This document shows, one piece after another, positions 32,653-43,130 of a stretch of 64,000 nucleotides of DNA. The stretch's first letter is position 1; each line of letters opens with the position of its first letter. Source of the DNA: Erinaceus europaeus (Eukaryota; Chordata; Mammalia; Eulipotyphla; Erinaceidae). A program made the translations under genes and the position numbers. Below the pieces are notes generated by a model. That model searched no databases. It was not told where the DNA came from and saw nothing but the letters and a program-made list of their open reading frames with translations. The stretch is from NCBI RefSeq assembly GCF_950295315.1, contig NC_080172.1, positions 112,320,353-112,384,352 on the forward strand. The letters run 5' to 3'.

Positions 32653-33133
32653 ACAATTTAAAGATTTTTGTTCCCTCTGGAATATTACTCATACCACGGG
32701 CATTCCCTACAATCCACAGGGACAAGGCATTGTCGAGAGGGCCCATCAAACTCTGAAGGCTCAACTAAATAAAGATAAAGGAGGAACATATCCCCCCAAT
32801 ATCCAGCTAGCAAAAGCCTTAACTACGTTAAATCTGTTTAATATTTACAATAACTCAGACTTACCCCCTATTATTCTTCACTGGCAAACACCATCTACCC
32901 TCCCATCTATTAAGGTCAAATGGAGAGACCCACTCTATAAAATTTGGAAAGGGCCTGACCCATTATTGACCATGGGGAGGGGGTTCGCATGCATTTTCCC
33001 TCAAAATTTCTCTAAACCTGTCTGGGTTCCTGCCCGCCATGTCCAACAATACCCACAGGATGGTGCTGTTATTCCTCAAGAACAAGAAATACTACAAGAG
33101 GACCAGATGCAGGATACATCCCAGGACCCGTAA
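32600..33133 (+). pseudogene. pol: ERV integrase core end and C-terminal domain
   Basis: Picks up integrase after the frameshift: 'FLKTDNTPMFTSKQF' (second Asp) and 'QGIVERAHQTLKAQL' (Glu) complete the DDE triad. The C-terminal domain includes 'VKWRDPLYKIWKGPDPLL' and 'FSKPVWVPARHVQQ', typical of class II elements. It ends with an acidic Gln-rich tail and TAA at 33131-33133. Confidence 0.87.
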
Positions 33134-35026
33134 TACGACATGGCAGAACCTGCAAAATCTGGCTCACAGAGACCTCTCTCCTACCCTTTCCCTGTATGTC
33201 TTATGTTATAACTGGCCAGTTGTTTTTGTGAGTGAGTGTGTTGAATGACAAAAAAAATTTTTTTTGCATGACCCATCTGCTTGGAGTACTCTAAAAGGTA
33301 ATTGGCTTTATATAAAAATGCTGGACGCAGCCAAAGTTTCTGGAGACGTCCAAACATTCCAAAAATTTTTTTTCTCTTTCTCCCTCTTTTGAATTTTATA
33401 TATAGTTTTGGTATATATGTAAGTGTTTAGTCTTAAACTGTGTGACTAATGACAGATTTAAATTTGTTTTTAAATAATGTGTTTTTATAACAAAAGTTCT
33501 TTTTCCTCCCGTTTGTTATAACTAAATGTTTATGGGTATGTCTCAAGTTTGGTAACATTAACTTAATGGTCAAAAGTGTAACCCTACAGCTACACTTTTA
33601 CCAGACAAGGTAAAAATTAATTTGTTAAGGTAACTTACTATTTAGGTAAAAGTCTAAATGTTCATCGTGACTATTCATTCCCAAAACTAAACTATATAAA
33701 TTTTATATACAGGACACCTTTGAAGGGCCCCCAAAGGTGCCCTGTAAACTATCTTGTGGAAATTAATCCACAACAGATCTGGCATCAATCTGGCACTGTA
33801 AACGTTAAAATCATTGTCACGAATATGCGTTAACTCTCTAAGCAATTTGAGTCTATTTAAAATACATATTTTAGCTAAAATTGGTCTCATGATCCTGCGG
33901 TAGAGGCTGCTACAGGAGGTCACATTAGATGACGTTTAAATAAAATCATAAAGAGATTCTAAACCAATTATAATCATCGAGGTATCAACTATAACAAACC
34001 TATAACTTGTTACAAGTTCAAATTAACCACGAGAAGCAGATTGTTTGTGTTTCTTTCACAGGAATCCCGGAAAAACCATCTGAACCCCGGCACACCCTGA
34101 CGTCACCCACTAGATGGCACAACTACCGTGGCACACCCCCCGAAACCCTAGATGTCACTCAACGCGATCTGAGGAACCTGATGCACAGACTCCAAGGACA
34201 GAACTTTCTTCATGCCTGGTTACCGTTCCTGCTTCTGACCTGCTTGTCACGTGTTGGCAGTTCCAGCTGGCTATCTACAGAAAAGCAACATTCCAGCGGC
34301 TGACCTCCCTCATGCAGCGTTGCATCCCCCGCCAATTCTTCCCCTAGCCATCTACTTCGGACTGAGACTTGTATCGGACTTTCTGACATACCCTATATAC
34401 ATTTTACACAATTTTGAAGCAGCTTATTTTCCTTCACGCTTCTGGTTTTTCATAGACTGATCCTGAGTAATTCATAGACTTTACAGACTGTTGCCTTGAG
34501 GACTATACAATGCTAAATAGCCCCTCTGTTTGGTGGGTCATGCCTCCCGCCTCCCCCTCATTATGTACCCTCACCCCTTTCCCCACCCAAGCAGGGAATG
34601 TTCCTTTACATACCAATCCTTCCCTTCACACCACACTGGCTTTTACTACTCCCCTACTTGTCCCTTCCTATTTTGTTATATCATTTAGGCTTATGCCCAA
34701 AAGGTTTCTGCCCCATGATAGTCTTTTACAGACTTTGTACATCTTATGCAATGACTAGTTAGAAAGATAGAAAAGATGTAGAGATATTGTGAAGAGATGG
34801 TTGAGCAGGCTGCGCTTAAACCTATGAGATGAGTCTCTCCAGGTAAGTCTCTCTCTCTAAAGAGGGGTTGAGCACAGGAGGACGCATAAATCTCACAAGG
34901 TTCACAGCCATTTAAGCCTTCCCTCCTCCACAGAAAGTCCTACATCTTCCCACCTGAGCATGGCATTCCTCTAAAACATTTAAGCCTGCTCCATTCCATT
35001 TTTCTTCACTGGGTCCATTTAGATAT
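33134..35026 (+). other. 3' region of the provirus without recognisable env
   Basis: About 1.9 kb lies between integrase and the purine tract. 33240-34000 is AT-rich and full of stops. Short open frames exist at 34007-34303 and 34510-34758, without a signal peptide-SU-TM layout, a furin-like site or a fusion/immunosuppressive domain that I can recognise. It may be decayed env, captured sequence or non-coding RNA-export sequence; I cannot tell which. Confidence 0.6.
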
Positions 35027-35043
35027 AAAGGGATAGGAGGAGA
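35027..35043 (+). promoter_or_regulatory. Polypurine tract
   Basis: The purine-rich run 'aaagggataggaggaga' abuts the 3' LTR (one T interruption), the expected site of plus-strand priming. Confidence 0.75.
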
Positions 35044-35351
35044 TGTTGCTGAGGAGTTATTCTGATGCAGTCTCCGCCCCCAGGTTTTACTACGCTGCGC
35101 AAAACCCTAGCATTGCCCCCTTCAACCAATCCTGGCCCTACACGTCACCCCTGGTTGTCGCCCTATAAAAAGCCCCCTCACCCCCCCCCCTGGGCTCCCT
35201 GCTCTCCCCCCGTGGTCGGCCATTGCCGGCTGGCTCCACGTGGTCTGAACCAAACCCCCCCATCCTATAATAAAGATTTGTGTACCCCTTTGCTCTGGAC
35301 GTCTGCTCTCTTCTCCACGGTGCAGCCCGACACCAGACCACCTCAACAACA
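35044..35351 (+). repeat. 3' LTR of the provirus
   Basis: 308 bp, TGTTGCTGAGG to CCTCAACAACA. TATA 'cctataaaaag' near 35163, AATAAA at 35269-35274. Lacks a roughly 28-bp stretch found in the 5' LTR. Confidence 0.9.
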
Positions 35352-35482
35352 ATTTAATGCCTTCATATTTCAGAATCAAATGCATTCTTTGCAGGTGAGC
35401 ACTGAGCTGGGTTTCCATTGCTTACGGATCACATGGATATGATGATCAAAGCAGGGTGTGTGTGCACTGAGGAGCCAAATTC

Positions 35483-36094
35483 CTAGATGTCACTTCCAGT
35501 GAGTGTAAAAGACAGTTTTTTATAATGATCTAAACAAGCAAAGCAGGGTAAAAACATGGGGTCCCAGCTATTGTACACCTTCTTAGCACAGGATGAGCAG
35601 TGACAATTGCTTACCATGATGGACCTGGAGTATCCAAGATCCTGGAGAATCTTTGAGATCTGAGTACAAAGCAAGTCAAATGTCCCAGACTGTGGACCTC
35701 CGTGGCTACTGAAACTCTCCAGAGGGGCAGGAAACAGCTGGAGAGATAAATACTGCAGCCATGGTGCAGCACAGCAGCTTCTCCAGGGTGGCCATGGACA
35801 GGCGGTTCCCATGCAGGCTGAGGGAGCTGAGCTGGGAGCAGCTGCTCAGGGCAGGGAACAGGGCCTCAAGCTGGGGGTCCTGGAGGCCACACAGGTCCAG
35901 GTGCTGGAGAGTGGCTGCATTTACCTCCAGCAGAGCTTGCAGGGGATCACTGACAAAGGTCAAGGGGACTCCCCTCAGACACAGGTCCTTCAGCTGATGG
36001 ATGTGTGGGCTCTGCAACAGGTGAGTCAGGTCTCCTTCTGTTAAAGTGCAGTTGGTGACTGACTGAGAAGACTTCCAGCTGGTTTTGAAGATTC
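35483..36094 (-). pseudogene. PRAME-family pseudogene D, last exon
   Basis: On the minus strand an acceptor 'cctctctctcctcag' precedes the exon at 36094. Reading gives 'NQLEVFSV', then a frameshift from a duplicated 'agtc' near 36050. The leucine-rich core is open at 36017-35770 ('MQSPHIHQLKDLCLRGVPL'). A second shift near 35765 leads to the C-terminal tail ('APLESFSSHGGPQSGTFDLL') ending at 35483. The deduced family role would be an LRR substrate receptor. Coding exons 1 and 2 are not found between this exon and the promoter-like region at 36970. Confidence 0.85.
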
Positions 36095-36499
36095 CTGAGG
36101 AGAGAGAGGCAGGATAGGATGGAGATTGGCATCAGCAAGAGTATGAAAATTCTGATTGAGGTGATGATATACAAGAAGGCTTATGGTCATTCTCAATCAA
36201 TGATTCCAATGCTACTTAAGGATGAATTCTTTTTTTCAGTGTTCACATGCACCTGGTACTGAATCTTGCAATTTATAAAATTAATTTCTTCAAATTCAGG
36301 CAAATATATGCATATTTCCATTGTTCTTTCTTTCTCTGTGTCTTTCTCTCTAAATGCATTTAAAGTGTAGTACATATTAGGATATACTCTAAAATGTTTC
36401 CCAGTCTAACAAAAAGTGTTGACACCATCTGAAGCACCACTGGATCCAAATATAGCTACTCTCACATAAACTTCATCAGACCTTCATTTAACACTAGCT

Positions 36500-36985
36500 G
36501 CACCATTTCTGGGATGGGTGAGACTGCTGGGAATCATGTCACAGAACAGAGCTAGGCAGGGTCCCACAGCAACTGCTGGTCCTGCCAGTCTTTAGGGCCT
36601 TCCTGACACGTCCCTATTGTCTTGTTTTTGTTTCCACTTGTTAATAAAATTAATAATAATAATAAAGAAAGAAATATGGATCTAAAGAGATCAAGGATCC
36701 ATCTACCACTGTACTGCTTCCTTCATCTTGGTGCTTAGGGGTTAGAATGTGTGCTCAGCACTTATGCTACACAAGTGACCAACAGTCGATTATTAAAGAG
36801 AGTTCCACAATGGGCAATAAGCTGTCACATTGGCAATAGAAGCCTTGAGGCCTCCCCATTGGCCTCCACTCTCCCTGACCCAGCTGTCTTCTCAGGACTC
36901 TGGAGAACCCACAGGCAGACTGAAGAGCTGGAAGGCTGTGCTTCCCTATTTAGGGACCTACACTTTTATATCCTATTTAGGCTAC
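36500..36985 (-). pseudogene. PRAME locus D 5' region, rearranged
   Basis: On the minus strand a TATA (atataaaag, 36971-36963) and a non-coding exon resembling locus A run directly into sequence matching the intron after coding exon 1 of locus A ('agacagctgggtcagggaga', 36805-36890). Further on it joins a piece matching the intron before exon 3 (about 36530-36610). The coding exons between them are missing, so internal deletions removed them. Confidence 0.65.
36963..36971 (-). promoter_or_regulatory. TATA box of PRAME locus D
   Basis: Minus-strand atataaaag in a block nearly identical to 7075-7100 of locus A. There is no intact coding sequence behind it. Confidence 0.55.
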
Positions 36986-37129
36986 ACCCTACTCCACCAA
37001 ATACCTGGAAGGAAGAGTTCCCCTGAGGAAATAGGATATCTCCTTAGATCCCATAATCCTCTCAGGCTAATCCTGACTAAGACTCTCCCCTGTTGAAAAG
37101 GTTAGATATCACACGCCCATTTGGGCTAG

Positions 37130-37735
37130 AGACTACTTGTGACATGATCCTATCAAGACACTGGTATAATTGAAGCCATATAAGCATTCAGTGCTGCGTG
37201 TGACACTGGGGAGAATTCAATATGCTCCCATAGAACCCCAGGAACACAGCACCCAGGAGTATCAATCAATGTTGGACTCTAGGCTCATATCATAATGATT
37301 ACAAAATACTATTGACAATAACAGAAGAACATTAATGTTTTAACAACCCTAACTTTGATTATAGGAATAGGTGTATGTGTGACTTAGAAATGAAGAGTGT
37401 GTGGGGACTGGAAGAATGCAGATAGATAGCTGTAGAGATGACAGTTAACTCATGCCTTCAACCTTAGGAGAACTGCTGGGGCTTGCAATGGAGGGATTGG
37501 GAATTCAGAATGCTGGCAATGGAATGTTATAGAATTATAACCCCACTCCCCAAACTCTTTTGTTTGTTTGGTTTTTTTGTTACTGGAAGTGCTCAGCTCT
37601 GGCTGAGGATTGAACCCGGGACTTAGTAGCCTCAGGCATGAGAATCTCTGAATAACAATTATATTATCTACCCCTGTCCAGAATCATACCCCTGCTGACA
37701 TGTAATTTGGTGAACCAATATTACAGCATTAATAA
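37130..37735 (-). repeat. Inverted copy of 13493-14110
   Basis: The reverse complement shares 'caccaaattacatgtca', 'acattccattgccagcat', 'gggttgttaaaacattaatg' and the same SINE (37590-37680). It places locus D in an inverted duplicate of locus A surroundings. Confidence 0.8.
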
Positions 37736-37750
37736 AAAAATAAACCAAAA

Positions 37751-38066
37751 GGGGAGTCGGGCTGTAGCGCAGCGGGTTAAGCGCAGGTGGCGCAAAGCAC
37801 AAGGACCGGCATAAGGATCCCGGTTCGAACCCCGGCTCCCCACCTGCAGGGGAGTCGCTTCACAGGCGGTGAAGCAGGTCTGCAGGTGTCTGTCTTTCTC
37901 TCCTCCTCTCTGTCTTCCCCTCCTCTCTCCATTTCTCTCTGTCCTATCCAACAACGATGACAACAACAATAATAACTACAACAATAAAAAAAAAACAACA
38001 AGGGCAACAAAAGGGAATAAATAAATAAAATAAAAATTAAAAAAATAAATAAATAAATAAATAAAA
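37751..38066 (+). mobile_element. Young tRNA-derived SINE with target-site duplication
   Basis: A tRNA-like head with A box 'tgtagcgcagcgggtt' and B box 'ggttcgaaccccgg' is followed by a conserved 'aggggagtcgcttcacaggc' region, a CT-rich body and an A-rich tail. It is flanked by 'taaaccaaaa' at 37741-37750 and 38067-38076. This is the least decayed copy in the window and the reference for the others. Confidence 0.92.
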
Positions 38067-38304
38067 TAAACCAAAAAAGAATTTAATGCTTCAGAGATTG
38101 GTAAAAATGGAGATTCATTCACTCTACAGAGCAGCAGGGGGCAGGGTGGGGCTCTGTTCTCATCCTTGCCAGGAGACACAATATGGTTCTTCACAGGATG
38201 AGATCAGCTCAGAAATGATGGCCTCAGACAAGAGACTCATTTGCATAATCACTCTACCCTCCCTGCCTAAAATTTCATATGAAGATTCATCTGTATCTGC
38301 TTAA

Positions 38305-38600
38305 CTCTTTTTTCTTTTAATTTTTATTTATAAAAAAAGAAACACTGACAAAAGCCATAGGATAAGAGGGATAGGATTCCACCCAATTCCCACCACCAGA
38401 ACCCTGTATCCCATCCATTCCAATGATAGCTTTCCTATTCTTTATCCCCTTGGGAGTATGAACCCAGGGTCATTATGGGGTGCAGAAGGTGGAAGTTCTG
38501 TCTTCTGCAATTTCTTCCTCTCTAATGCATCCTCTAAATTCTGAAGCAGAGTTTGTAATAGAGTCTAGTTGATGGAATTGGCATATTGCACTAAAGTAAA
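38305..38600 (-). mobile_element. L1 3' UTR fragment (long type)
   Basis: A T-rich start, 'gacaaaagccataggataag', 'ttcccaccaccagaaccctg' and 'cattatggggtgcagaagg' match the 50090-50260 block. Reverse orientation. Confidence 0.65.
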
Positions 38601-38639
38601 ATACTCTGGGGTCGGTGGGGGTTATAATACAGGTCCAAG

Positions 38640-38915
38640 AAGGAAGACAGAGGACCTAGTGGGGGTTGTATGAAAACTGAAGAATGCTATGCATGTACAC
38701 ACTATTGTATTTTGCTGTCAAATGTAAAACATTAATTCCCCAATAAAGAAATTTAAAAAAAGAACTATGGGAAACAGAAAAAAAATTGACATAGACAGAG
38801 GACCTAGTGGGGGTTGTATTGTTATATGGAAAACTGGGAAATGTTATGCATGTACAAGCTGTTGTATTTACTGTCAAATGTGAAACATTAATTTCCCAAT
38901 AAAGAAATTAAAAAA
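38640..38915 (+). mobile_element. Two tandem L1 3' ends (short type)
   Basis: 'gaggacctagtgggggttgt' ... 'ccccaataaagaaattt' occurs twice (38648-38762 and 38797-38915), both ending in A-rich tails with AATAAA. This is the other L1 3' UTR type, matching 63765-64000 and 53255-53400 in reverse. Confidence 0.75.
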
Positions 38916-38924
38916 TATGCTGGG

Positions 38925-39125
38925 GGGCTGGGGGGTGATGTACCTAGTTAATCACACAAGTTACAGTGTGCAGGGATTTATGAGTGGTGAAGCAGGGTTA
39001 GATATGTCTGTATCTCATTCCCTCTCTCTACCTCCCCCTCCTCTCAGTTTCTCCCCATCTCTATCCAATAAGACAAATAAAAATAAGTAAAATCTTAAAA
39101 ATAAATCAATAAATAAATGTACAAA
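38925..39125 (+). mobile_element. SINE, 'ggggctgggggg' head
   Basis: 'tggggggctggggggtgatg', 'tatgagtggtgaagcagggt', CT-rich body and A-rich tail ending near 39120. Confidence 0.7.
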
Positions 39126-39261
39126 AATACTATTGATTTCCAAAATACATTTTGTCATTACCAATAAGGAATAATGTACTTTATTGTGTTGTTTTAGTAA
39201 CTATCTTTGAGAAAAGAATTATGTTATTATTAAATAAGTAAACTTTATTAGACCTTAATTT

Positions 39262-39530
39262 TTTATTATTTATTTATTCCCTTTTGTTGTCCTTGTTGCA
39301 TTGTAGTTAGTATTATTGTTGTTATTGGTGTTATTGTTGTTGGATGGGATGCAGAGAAAAATGGAGAGAGAAGGGGAGAAAGATAAGACACCTGCAGACT
39401 TGCTTTACCACTTGTAAAGCAATTCCCCTGTAGTTGGGGAGCCGGGGGCTCAAACTGGGATCCTTACACCAGTCCTTGAACTTTGTGCCATGTGCACTTA
39501 ACCCCCTGCACTACTGCTTAACTCCCAAAA
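39262..39530 (-). mobile_element. tRNA-derived SINE, CT-body type
   Basis: Reversed tail 'tatttattcccttttgttgt', 'gacttgctttaccacttgta', 'gagccgggggctcaaactgg' and head remnants to 39528. Confidence 0.8.
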
Positions 39531-39599
39531 CTTTTAAAAATATTGACATAGGAGGGAAATTTTTATTTCTCATAAAAAAAAAAGATTCCATTTGAATTA

Positions 39600-39991
39600 G
39601 TGTGTTTCTGATCAGGAAGACTCTGTCCCAGGACACAGGAGTCATCATCCAGGGAAGCTCCAGGCTTCCTGGACTGAAGACCCCACCAATGTGTCCTAGA
39701 GCTCAGCTTCCCCAGAGACCCACCCTTCTAGGGAAAGAGAGAGGCAGACTTGGACTATGGATCGATCAGTCAATGCCCATGTTCAGTGGGGAAGCAATTA
39801 CAGAAGCCAGACCTCCCACCTTCTGCAACCCACAAGGACCCTGGGTCCATGCTCCCAGAGGGATAGAGAATGGGATAGCTATTGGGGAGGGGATGGGATA
39901 TGGAGATTGGGTGGCAGGAACTGTGTGGAGTTGTACCCCCCCATCCTATGATTCTGTTAATGTCTCCTTTCTTAAATAAATAAATTTTAAA
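39600..39991 (+). mobile_element. L1 3' UTR (long type), A-tailed
   Basis: 'ccaccaatgtgtcctagagc', 'cagtcaatgcccatgttcag' and 'ggaactgtgtggagttgtac', then a tail that grades into a (gaaa)n repeat. Confidence 0.75.
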
Positions 39992-40012
39992 AAGAAAGAA
40001 AGAAGGAAAGAG

Positions 40013-40074
<62 letters not shown>

Positions 40075-40076
40075 CA
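39992..40076 (+). repeat. (GAAA)n microsatellite
   Basis: About 20 units of gaaa with a few g substitutions, grown from the A-tail of the L1 at 39600. Confidence 0.95.
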
Positions 40077-40300
40077 GAGGGGGCCGCGTGGTGGTGCACT
40101 TGGTTTAGCACAGATGTTACAATGCTCAAGGTCCCAGGTCCATGCCCCAGTTTGGTCCCCAGCTGCAGAGGGAAAGCTTGTGAGTGGTGAAGCAGGGATA
40201 CGGGTGTCTTTCTGTCTCTGTCCTTCTCTATTGTCCCCTTTCCTCTGGATTTCTAGCTGTCTATCCAATAACTAATTAAAGATAATTAAAAAAATTAAAA
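40077..40300 (+). mobile_element. SINE, 'gggggccgcgtggtggtgc' head
   Basis: Head 'gggggccgcgtggtggtgc', 'tgtgagtggtgaagcaggga', CT-rich body, 'ctatccaataactaatt' tail. Inserted at or after the (GAAA)n tract. Confidence 0.75.
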
Positions 40301-40560
40301 AGATACAAAGCCAAACAAATATTTTAGTAATCAGGAACCTAAAAGTGAGAATATAACAGATGAGATCTGGGGTCTTCCTATGGGAGGAAGCTAGGAAGTC
40401 TATTTTAGGTCTATTCCAAAGGGCCCATGACTTTGCTTATTTTTCCTGAGCACCACAGCTAACACAAAGGTGGGTACTGTCTTGGGAGATGGTGTCAGAT
40501 CTGGAAAAAAAGACTAGAAAGCAGGGTCAGGGCAGAGAGTAGCTCCCACTTCTGTTTTCC
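40301..40560 (-). mobile_element. L1 3' UTR fragment (long type)
   Basis: 'gggcccatgactttgcttat' and 'cagggcagagagtagctccc' match the reverse of 60130-60040-type text. Confidence 0.6.
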
Positions 40561-40629
40561 AAACATGAAACAACAGATGTTTATTTGGTAGCAATTGCTG
40601 CAATTTTAGCATGGACAACTGGCCTCTGT

Positions 40630-40770
40630 GGAAACAAGAGGAAGATGAGGTGGTGGGTTAAACACCAGGGAAAGCAAAGGACTCACAGGCAAGAGGCTGC
40701 AGTTTAATACCCAGGGCTGCGTGTACCTGTGGTGCTCAGGCTGCTATCTCTCTCTAGATCTCAAAAAACA
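40630..40770 (+). mobile_element. SINE fragment
   Basis: 'gatgaggtggtgggttaaac', 'gctgcagtttaatacccagg' and 'ctgtggtgctcaggctgc' look like a tRNA-like SINE head. 40770-41040 shows only decayed repeat-like text. Confidence 0.5.
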
Positions 40771-41420
40771 ACTCTCCCATAGCTAAAATCTTCCAAAAAT
40801 TCTTGCTTATTATCTTTATATTTTTTATTGGAGATTGTTATGACAGAGGACTTATCAGAAATTTTTGCTCTGGTTTTGAGCATTATCCACAGCAATTAAT
40901 ACCAGGCACCATCATCAGTTCAAACTGTGTAGTTTTCTGGTCCCTCTCACTTGAAAATCAATAAATAAAATTTTCAAAGAAGAAAGCTGAATTGATAGCA
41001 TAAATATCTCAAATATAGGCAGAAAAAGATTCCCTAGAGTAGTTTTTTTTATTTGTTTATTGGGGAACTAATGTTTCACATTTGATAGTAAATACAATAG
41101 TTTGTGCATGCATAACATTTCTCAGTTTCCCATCTAACAACACAACCCCCACTAGGTCCTCTGCCATCCTTCTTGGATCTGTATTCTCCCCACCCACCCA
41201 CCCCAGAGTCTTTTACTTTGGTGCAATATGCCGATTCCATTTCAGGATCTACTTGTGTTTTCTTTTCTGATCTTGTTTTTCAACTTCTGCCTGAGAGTGA
41301 GATCATCCCATATTCATCCTTCTATTTCTGATTTATTTCATTTAACATAAATTTTTCAAGGTCCATCTAAGATATGCTGAAAATGGTTAAGTCACCATTT
41401 TTTATAGCTGAGTAGTATTC

Positions 41421-41426
<6 letters not shown>

Positions 41427-41489
<63 letters not shown>
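41427..41489. repeat. (TA)n microsatellite
   Basis: About 31 pure TA units in an L1 3' region. The matching tract at 53624-53700 lies at the same place in another L1, so it arose from a TA-rich site in the element. Confidence 0.97.
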
Positions 41490-41491
<2 letters not shown>

Positions 41492-42049
41492 ACAACTTGC
41501 TCATCCACTCATCTGTTGTTGGACATCTGGGTTGCTGTTGATATCCAAAAGCTTCTTTCTGGATTCCTTAGGTTTTTCTATTTATACTATCATGTCCTCT
41601 GCAAATAGAGAGAGTTTGACTTCTCTTCCAATCTGTATCCCTTTAATTCCTTGCTCCTACCTGATCGCTATGGCAAGAAATTCCAACACTATGTTGAATG
41701 GTAATAGTGATAGTGGGCATCCCTCTTTAGTACCTGATCTGAGGGGAAATGCATCCAGTTTTTAACCATTGAGTATGATGCTGGCTGTAGGTTTGCTATA
41801 TATAGACTCCACTATCTTGAGGAATTTTCCATCTATTACCATTTTTGTAGTGTTTTGATCTTAAAGGGATGTTGTATTTTGTCAAAGGCTATCTCTGCAT
41901 CTATTGATATGACCATGTAGTTTTTGGTCTTGCTTTTGTGGATGTGGTGGATCACGTTGATGGACTTACATATATTAAATCAACCTTGCATGCATGGGAT
42001 AACCCTCACTTGGTCATGAAGAACAATCTTTTAATATACTGCTGTATGT

Positions 42050-42892
42050 TTAATATATGTCCTGTATCCTATTGGCTAGAATTTTGTTCAATATTTTAGC
42101 ATCTATGTTCATAAGAGATATTGGTCTGTAGTTTTCTTTTTTGGTTGTGTCTCTGTCTGCTTTTGGTATCAAAGTGATGTTGGCTTCACAGAAGCTGGAA
42201 GGGAGTATTCCAGTGTCTTCAATCTTCTGGAAGACTTTTAAAAGTAGACGGATTAGTTCCTCTTTGAAGGTTTTGTAGAATCCATTTGTAAAACCATCTG
42301 GTTCAGGTCTTTTATTTTTGAGAAGATTGTTGATAACTCTTTCAATTTCATTTGCTGTGATGAGCCTGTTCACGTTACCTAGTTCCTCTTTACTTCATTT
42401 CAGAAGTTGGTAGGTATCTAGGAAATCATCCATTTCTTCCAGGTTCTCTAGCTTGGAGGCATATAGTTGTTCATAGAAGCCTCGCATGATATACTGAATT
42501 TCTGCTGTGTCTGTTGTGATATCTCCTCTTTCACTTATGATCCGATTTATTTGGGTCTTCTCCCTTTTTTGTTTTGTGAGTCTGGCTAAAGGTTTGTCGA
42601 TTTTGTTTACTCTTTCGAAGAACAAACATTTACTTTTGATGATCTTTTGTATGGTTTTCTTATTTTCAATGTTACTGATTTCTTCCCTAACTTTAATTAT
42701 TTCTGTCCTTCTGGTTGCTTTAGGGTTCCTTTGTTCTTCTTCTTCTTCTAGGTCTTTAAGATGTGCAATCAGGCTGTTTATTTGTGCTTTTTCTTGTTTC
42801 CTAATGTGTGCTTGTATGGCTATGAACTTCCCTCTTAATACTGCCTTAGCTGTGTCCCAAATATTTTTTATAGCTTGTGTCTTCATTTTCAT
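42050..42892 (-). pseudogene. L1 ORF2 fragment (RT N-terminal half)
   Basis: Two minus-strand frames, 42892-42395 and 42373-42050. The second carries '[18 protein letters not shown]' and '[20 protein letters not shown]', the start of the L1 RT domain. The frame is broken by a stop at about 42394. The catalytic part further on (42049-41500) is decayed. Confidence 0.85.
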
Positions 42893-43130
42893 TGAATTCT
42901 AAAAACATTTTGATTTTTTCCTTTATTTCTTCTTTAACACAGTAGCTGTTAAGGAGTGTACTGTTGAGCTTCCACATTTTGGGACTATTACTAATCTTTT
43001 GTTGATCGTTAAGTGTTAGTTTAGTTCCACTGTGGTCTGAGAAGGTGCTTGGGATGACTGCAATGCTCTTGAATTTGCTGATGCTGTCTTTGTGGCATAA
43101 CATATTGTAATTCTTGTAAATTTTTAGAGG

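Larger units (their letters stand above)
27795..35351 (+). mobile_element. Endogenous betaretrovirus-like provirus (class II ERV), defective
   Basis: A 7557-bp element: 5' LTR, PBS, gag, protease, RT, RNase H, integrase, a long non-env 3' region, purine tract, 3' LTR. It is flanked by near-identical 6-bp repeats, 'atttag' at 27789-27794 and 'atttaa' at 35352-35357. Betaretrovirus-like features are the 6-bp duplication, a Lys-type-like PBS, two zinc knuckles and the RT and integrase sequence style. The coding region is broken by several frameshifts and at least one stop, detailed in the parts below. No dUTPase and no envelope gene are recognisable. Confidence 0.9.
41045..43130 (-). mobile_element. 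L1 LINE, short-type 3' UTR to mid ORF2
   Basis: On the minus strand: RT and upstream ORF2 (42892-42050), a deletion, then the 3' UTR (41410-41045) ending in the T-rich 'ttttttatttgtttattggg'. The ORF2 endonuclease part near 43100 runs into the next L1 piece. Confidence 0.85.

Noticed and set aside
37751..37845. Possible tRNA gene (A and B boxes present)
   Set aside because: It is followed by the SINE body, an A-rich tail and a target duplication, and the same head recurs across the window; it is a SINE head.
39987..40268. Open frame rich in Phe/Leu/Ser
   Set aside because: Antisense reading of the (GAAA)n tract and a SINE.
41423..41608. Open frame through (TA)n
   Set aside because: Low-complexity translation of a TA microsatellite in an L1 3' region.
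42507..42902. Hydrophobic plus-strand frame resembling a membrane protein
   Set aside because: Antisense of L1 ORF2; a near copy is at 56377-56676.
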